Source: Planktothrix agardhii NIES-204
Lineage (GTDB): Bacteria > Cyanobacteriota > Cyanobacteriia > Cyanobacteriales > Microcoleaceae
NCBI GenBank assembly: GCA_003609755.1
Contig: AP017991.1
Coordinates: forward strand, 1,505,501-1,569,500
Reading direction: 5' to 3'
DNA length: 64,000 nucleotides
Part shown: positions 61,600-64,000 of the stretch, piece by piece
Numbering within the stretch: the first letter of the stretch is position 1
Layout of the letters: the number at the start of each line of letters is the position of its first letter
Program-made: the position numbers and the translations under genes
Notes under the pieces: model-generated
Databases searched by the model: none
What the model was told of the DNA's origin: nothing
The model's input: only the letters and a program-made list of their open reading frames with translations

Positions 61600-62841
61600 A
61601 TGTCAGATTGGAAAGTTATTGAGGGTGGGGTGACTGCCCCTAGAGGGTATCGGGCTTCGGGAATTACTGCGGGATTGAAAGCATCGGGATTACCGGATTT
61701 AGCTTTAATTGTCTCCGATGTAGATGCGATCGCAGCCGGGGTATTTACCACCAGTCAAGTTAGAGCCGCCTGTGTTGATTATTGTCGTCAACAACTACAA
61801 GCAAAACCCAGCGCCAAAGCCATTTTATGCAATTCAGGACAGGCGAATGCCGCTACAGGAGCCGCGGGTTGGACGGATGCGGTAGACTCGGCTCAAGCCC
61901 TAGCCCAAGTCCTGAATATTGCACCGGAATCGATTTTACTCGCTTCTACCGGAGTTATCGGTCAACGGATTAAAATGGATATCCTCAAGGCTGGGATTCC
62001 CAAGTTAGTTGAGGAATTGTCAGAGAATGGTAACGCAGCCGTGGCCAAAGCGATCATGACCACGGATTTAGTCCCGAAAACCATTGCCCTAGAAACCATG
62101 TTTGGGGATCGTCCCGTGAGAGTCGGGGGAATTTGTAAAGGGTCTGGGATGATTCACCCCAATATGGCAACAATGTTGGCTTTTGTCACCTGCGATGCGG
62201 TGGTTTCTCCTGCCCTCTGGCAAGAAATGTTAAGTCGTGCAGCTAACCGGAGTTTTAATCAAGTTACTGTGGATGGCGATACGAGTACGAATGATTGTTT
62301 AATTGCTTTGGCAAATGGGGCGTCTCGGACTCCAGCGATTACGGCTATGGGGCCAGAAGCGGAAAAATTGGAAGGGATGTTAACGGCCGTTTGTGAATAT
62401 TTGGCCAAAGCGATCGCCCGGGATGGGGAAGGGGCAACCTGTTTAATTGAAGTTCAAGTTTCGGGGGCAGAAGATGAAGCCTCGGCTTGTAAAGTGGCTA
62501 AAACCATTGTAGGTTCTTCTTTGGTGAAGTCCGCCATTTTTGGTCATGATCCCAACTGGGGACGAATTGCGGCGGCTGCTGGCCGGGCGGGAGTCCATTT
62601 TGATCAGAATGATTTAGAAATCCAATTAGGGGATTTTGTTTTAATGCAGCAGGGTCAACCCCTACCTTTTGATCGGAATGCGGCTAATGAGTATTTAAAA
62701 CAAGCCAAAACAGGAGAATATCTCAAAGAAGATACTGTATTAATTTCAGTTAAAATCGGTAATGGCTCCGGTGTGGGTAAAGCCTGGGGATGTGATTTAA
62801 GTTATGACTATGTAAAAATTAACGCTGAATACACCACTTAA
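61600..62841 (+). CDS. argJ: Bifunctional glutamate N-acetyltransferase / amino-acid acetyltransferase
   Basis: About 413 residues from the ATG at 61600 (MSDWKVIEGGVTAPRGYRASGITAGLKASG); GAAAGGGAAATC precedes it. The autocatalytic Thr is in KAIMTTDLVPK, where the precursor splits into alpha and beta chains. Further motifs are CNSGQANAATGAAGWTDA, GICKGSGMIHPNMATMLAF and FGHDPNWGRIAAAAGRAG. It recycles acetyl groups from acetylornithine to glutamate in arginine synthesis. Full length, no defects seen. Confidence 0.95.
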   Translation: MSDWKVIEGGVTAPRGYRASGITAGLKASGLPDLALIVSDVDAIAAGVFTTSQVRAACVDYCRQQLQAKPSAKAILCNSGQANAATGAAGWTDAVDSAQALAQVLNIAPESILLASTGVIGQRIKMDILKAGIPKLVEELSENGNAAVAKAIMTTDLVPKTIALETMFGDRPVRVGGICKGSGMIHPNMATMLAFVTCDAVVSPALWQEMLSRAANRSFNQVTVDGDTSTNDCLIALANGASRTPAITAMGPEAEKLEGMLTAVCEYLAKAIARDGEGATCLIEVQVSGAEDEASACKVAKTIVGSSLVKSAIFGHDPNWGRIAAAAGRAGVHFDQNDLEIQLGDFVLMQQGQPLPFDRNAANEYLKQAKTGEYLKEDTVLISVKIGNGSGVGKAWGCDLSYDYVKINAEYTT

Positions 62842-62848
62842 TCAGTGA

Positions 62849-63028
62849 TCAAGTATCCGCATCATCAGTTATCAGTTTATTTCCTGTTCCCTGTTGCCTA
62901 TTCCCTGTTCCTTCACAAAAAACACAGGTTTCTTCCCGTTGAATTTCCCCGGAACAATCTCGAATTTCTGTATAGCCTTTTCCCTGACAATGGGGACAGA
63001 TTTGATCAATGATTTTATTTTTTTTCAT
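62849..63028 (-). CDS. Small CxxCxGxG zinc-finger-like protein
   Basis: A 59-residue frame from ATG 63028 contains QICPHCQGKGYTEIRDCSGEIQREETCVFCEGTG, two CxxC-x-G-x-G knuckles like half of a DnaJ zinc finger. The C-terminal part (NRQQGTGNKLITDDADT) reads into the repeat-like flanking sequence, so the native end may have been replaced. Such tiny zinc-knuckle proteins occur in cyanobacteria; their role is unknown. Translation is suggested but not proven. Confidence 0.6.
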   Translation of the reverse strand: MKKNKIIDQICPHCQGKGYTEIRDCSGEIQREETCVFCEGTGNRQQGTGNKLITDDADT

Positions 63029-63058
63029 AAGATTAAGCCCTGAAGGGCTTACTACGGT

Positions 63059-64000
63059 TTAATTATTCGTTCCTACCATGGGAAAGGATAATTGATTGAA
63101 TTGAGTTATTTTTTCGGAAGTGGATTTTAAGGGGGTTTGATTTAAACTATCAAAAATATAGCGGGAAATTTTAGGGAAAACCTGTTCATTTTTTGAATAG
63201 GCGGGATCATCTCCAAATACGGCTAACACATAAATTGCTTTATCGTTTAAGGTTCTAACAAAGGCGACTTCTTGACGAGAACGACTGGTATAACCGACTT
63301 TAGAAGCATAGTAAATATCGGGAGGTAAGGATTCTCCTAAAAATCCAGCAACGGAGTTATAATCAATATTTTTCCAGGCTTTTGGGTTTAAATCACGGGT
63401 TAATAAATATGCCATTTTGGTACTAGCTAAGGGAGAAATAGCTTGTTTTGTGTAGATTTCATACATTAATCGGGCTGTTTGGTCGGTGGTGACGAAATTT
63501 CCTTTGGAATAGGCGGGATTTTCTCGTAATTGTAAATCTCGACCTGTGGGTTCTTCTCCTATCCCAGTAATTGGATAATTTTTAGTGGTTAAATTAATTC
63601 CAGTATAACCGGATTTCTCAAAGAATTGATTAACTTGACTGCGTTTTTCTACCCATTTATCTAATTCTGATTTGTCTAATTTTTCTCCTGATTCGGTTTT
63701 GGTAATCGCATCAACAATGCGGCTGGCTGAATCATTATCGGAAATTCGCAACATCTGGGATAGGTCGGTATAAAAGGGGGATTCCTTGGGAATATATCCT
63801 TTTTCTGCATAGCCAAAAAATTGAACCATCCAAAATAATTTGGCAACACTGGCGGGAAATCTGAGTTTAGTATTGTTATATCCGGCGATGTTATGGGTAG
63901 CAGATTTACTAACATCAATTAATGTAATAGATAGGGATTCTTTGGGTAATCCTTGGTTTTTGGCAATATCAACTGCACCATCAATAATAGTTTGTAAGTC
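63059..64000 (-). CDS. Class A beta-lactamase-like serine hydrolase (partial)
   Basis: The frame continues to the right edge at 64000, so the N-terminus lies outside; 313 residues are visible. Penicillin-recognising motifs are SxxK in FPASVAKLFW, SDN in MLRISDNDSASRI and a KTG-like KVGYTSRSR. Together these fit the class A beta-lactamase / serine hydrolase fold common in cyanobacteria. The KTG is altered to KVG, so substrate preference may differ from classic beta-lactamases. A shorter start inside (63829) is not needed because the frame stays open. Confidence 0.85.
   Translation of the reverse strand, partial: DLQTIIDGAVDIAKNQGLPKESLSITLIDVSKSATHNIAGYNNTKLRFPASVAKLFWMVQFFGYAEKGYIPKESPFYTDLSQMLRISDNDSASRIVDAITKTESGEKLDKSELDKWVEKRSQVNQFFEKSGYTGINLTTKNYPITGIGEEPTGRDLQLRENPAYSKGNFVTTDQTARLMYEIYTKQAISPLASTKMAYLLTRDLNPKAWKNIDYNSVAGFLGESLPPDIYYASKVGYTSRSRQEVAFVRTLNDKAIYVLAVFGDDPAYSKNEQVFPKISRYIFDSLNQTPLKSTSEKITQFNQLSFPMVGTNN

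Overview
The window is a piece of a filamentous cyanobacterial chromosome, most like Planktothrix or another Oscillatoriales genus. The signs are frequent GCGATCGC octamers, cyanobacterium- or plastid-specific genes (ndhL, ndhO, PSRP-3/ycf65, DUF1825, DUF3007, DUF3153), a class II FBPase/SBPase, many Uma2-family genes, and abundant small palindromic and MITE-like repeats. The genus is an inference. I saw no rRNA or tRNA gene.

Layout. 1-6.5 kb holds a cyclase C-terminus, a DUF3153 lipoprotein, DUF1825, lepA, an iscB remnant with its transposon-end hairpin, and the UDP-xylose pair (UDP-glucuronate decarboxylase and UDP-glucose dehydrogenase). 6.5-9.1 kb carries two unrecognised divergent genes; one product has a central hydrophobic Gly/Val/Ala segment. 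9.6-23.2 kb is a complete type I-D CRISPR-Cas locus read leftward: cas3, cas10d, csc2, csc1, cas6, a nest of three MITEs, cas4, cas1, cas2, a leader, and an array of 26 identical 37-bp repeats with 25 spacers. A WYL-domain regulator diverges from cas3. The leader-distal end of the array abuts a MITE relic of the same family as those inside the cas operon.

23-39 kb is mostly housekeeping: hisA, a FAD oxidoreductase, a cytochrome b-like protein, a Mo-nitrogenase C-terminal-domain protein, PSRP-3, a HAD phosphatase, an LpxB-like protein, a hydroxyacid dehydrogenase, malate dehydrogenase, ndhO, ndhL and trpA. Uma2 genes and toxin-antitoxin remnants are interspersed. 39-53 kb has a structured RNA candidate (possibly an orphan HEARO/omega RNA), a TPR-CHAT protease-like gene with near-identical 120-bp repeats, hemA, glpX, a degenerate MBL protein, a decayed IS605-type element with a possible group II intron fragment, a site-2 protease, a GHL10 hydrolase and acnB with a palindromic repeat inside its reading frame.

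53-59.3 kb is an accessory island: an intact IS4-like element with a 9-bp target duplication, two RelE-type toxin-antitoxin modules, two broken PIN modules, an orphan HicB and a GmrSD-like DUF262/DUF1524 gene. 59.4-64 kb returns to core metabolism: icd, argJ, a CxxCxGxG mini-protein and a partial class A beta-lactamase-like serine hydrolase.

The strongest themes are genome defence (I-D CRISPR, GmrSD-like nuclease, many TA loci) and heavy turnover by small mobile elements, which have invaded the CRISPR locus and even a TCA-cycle coding sequence.
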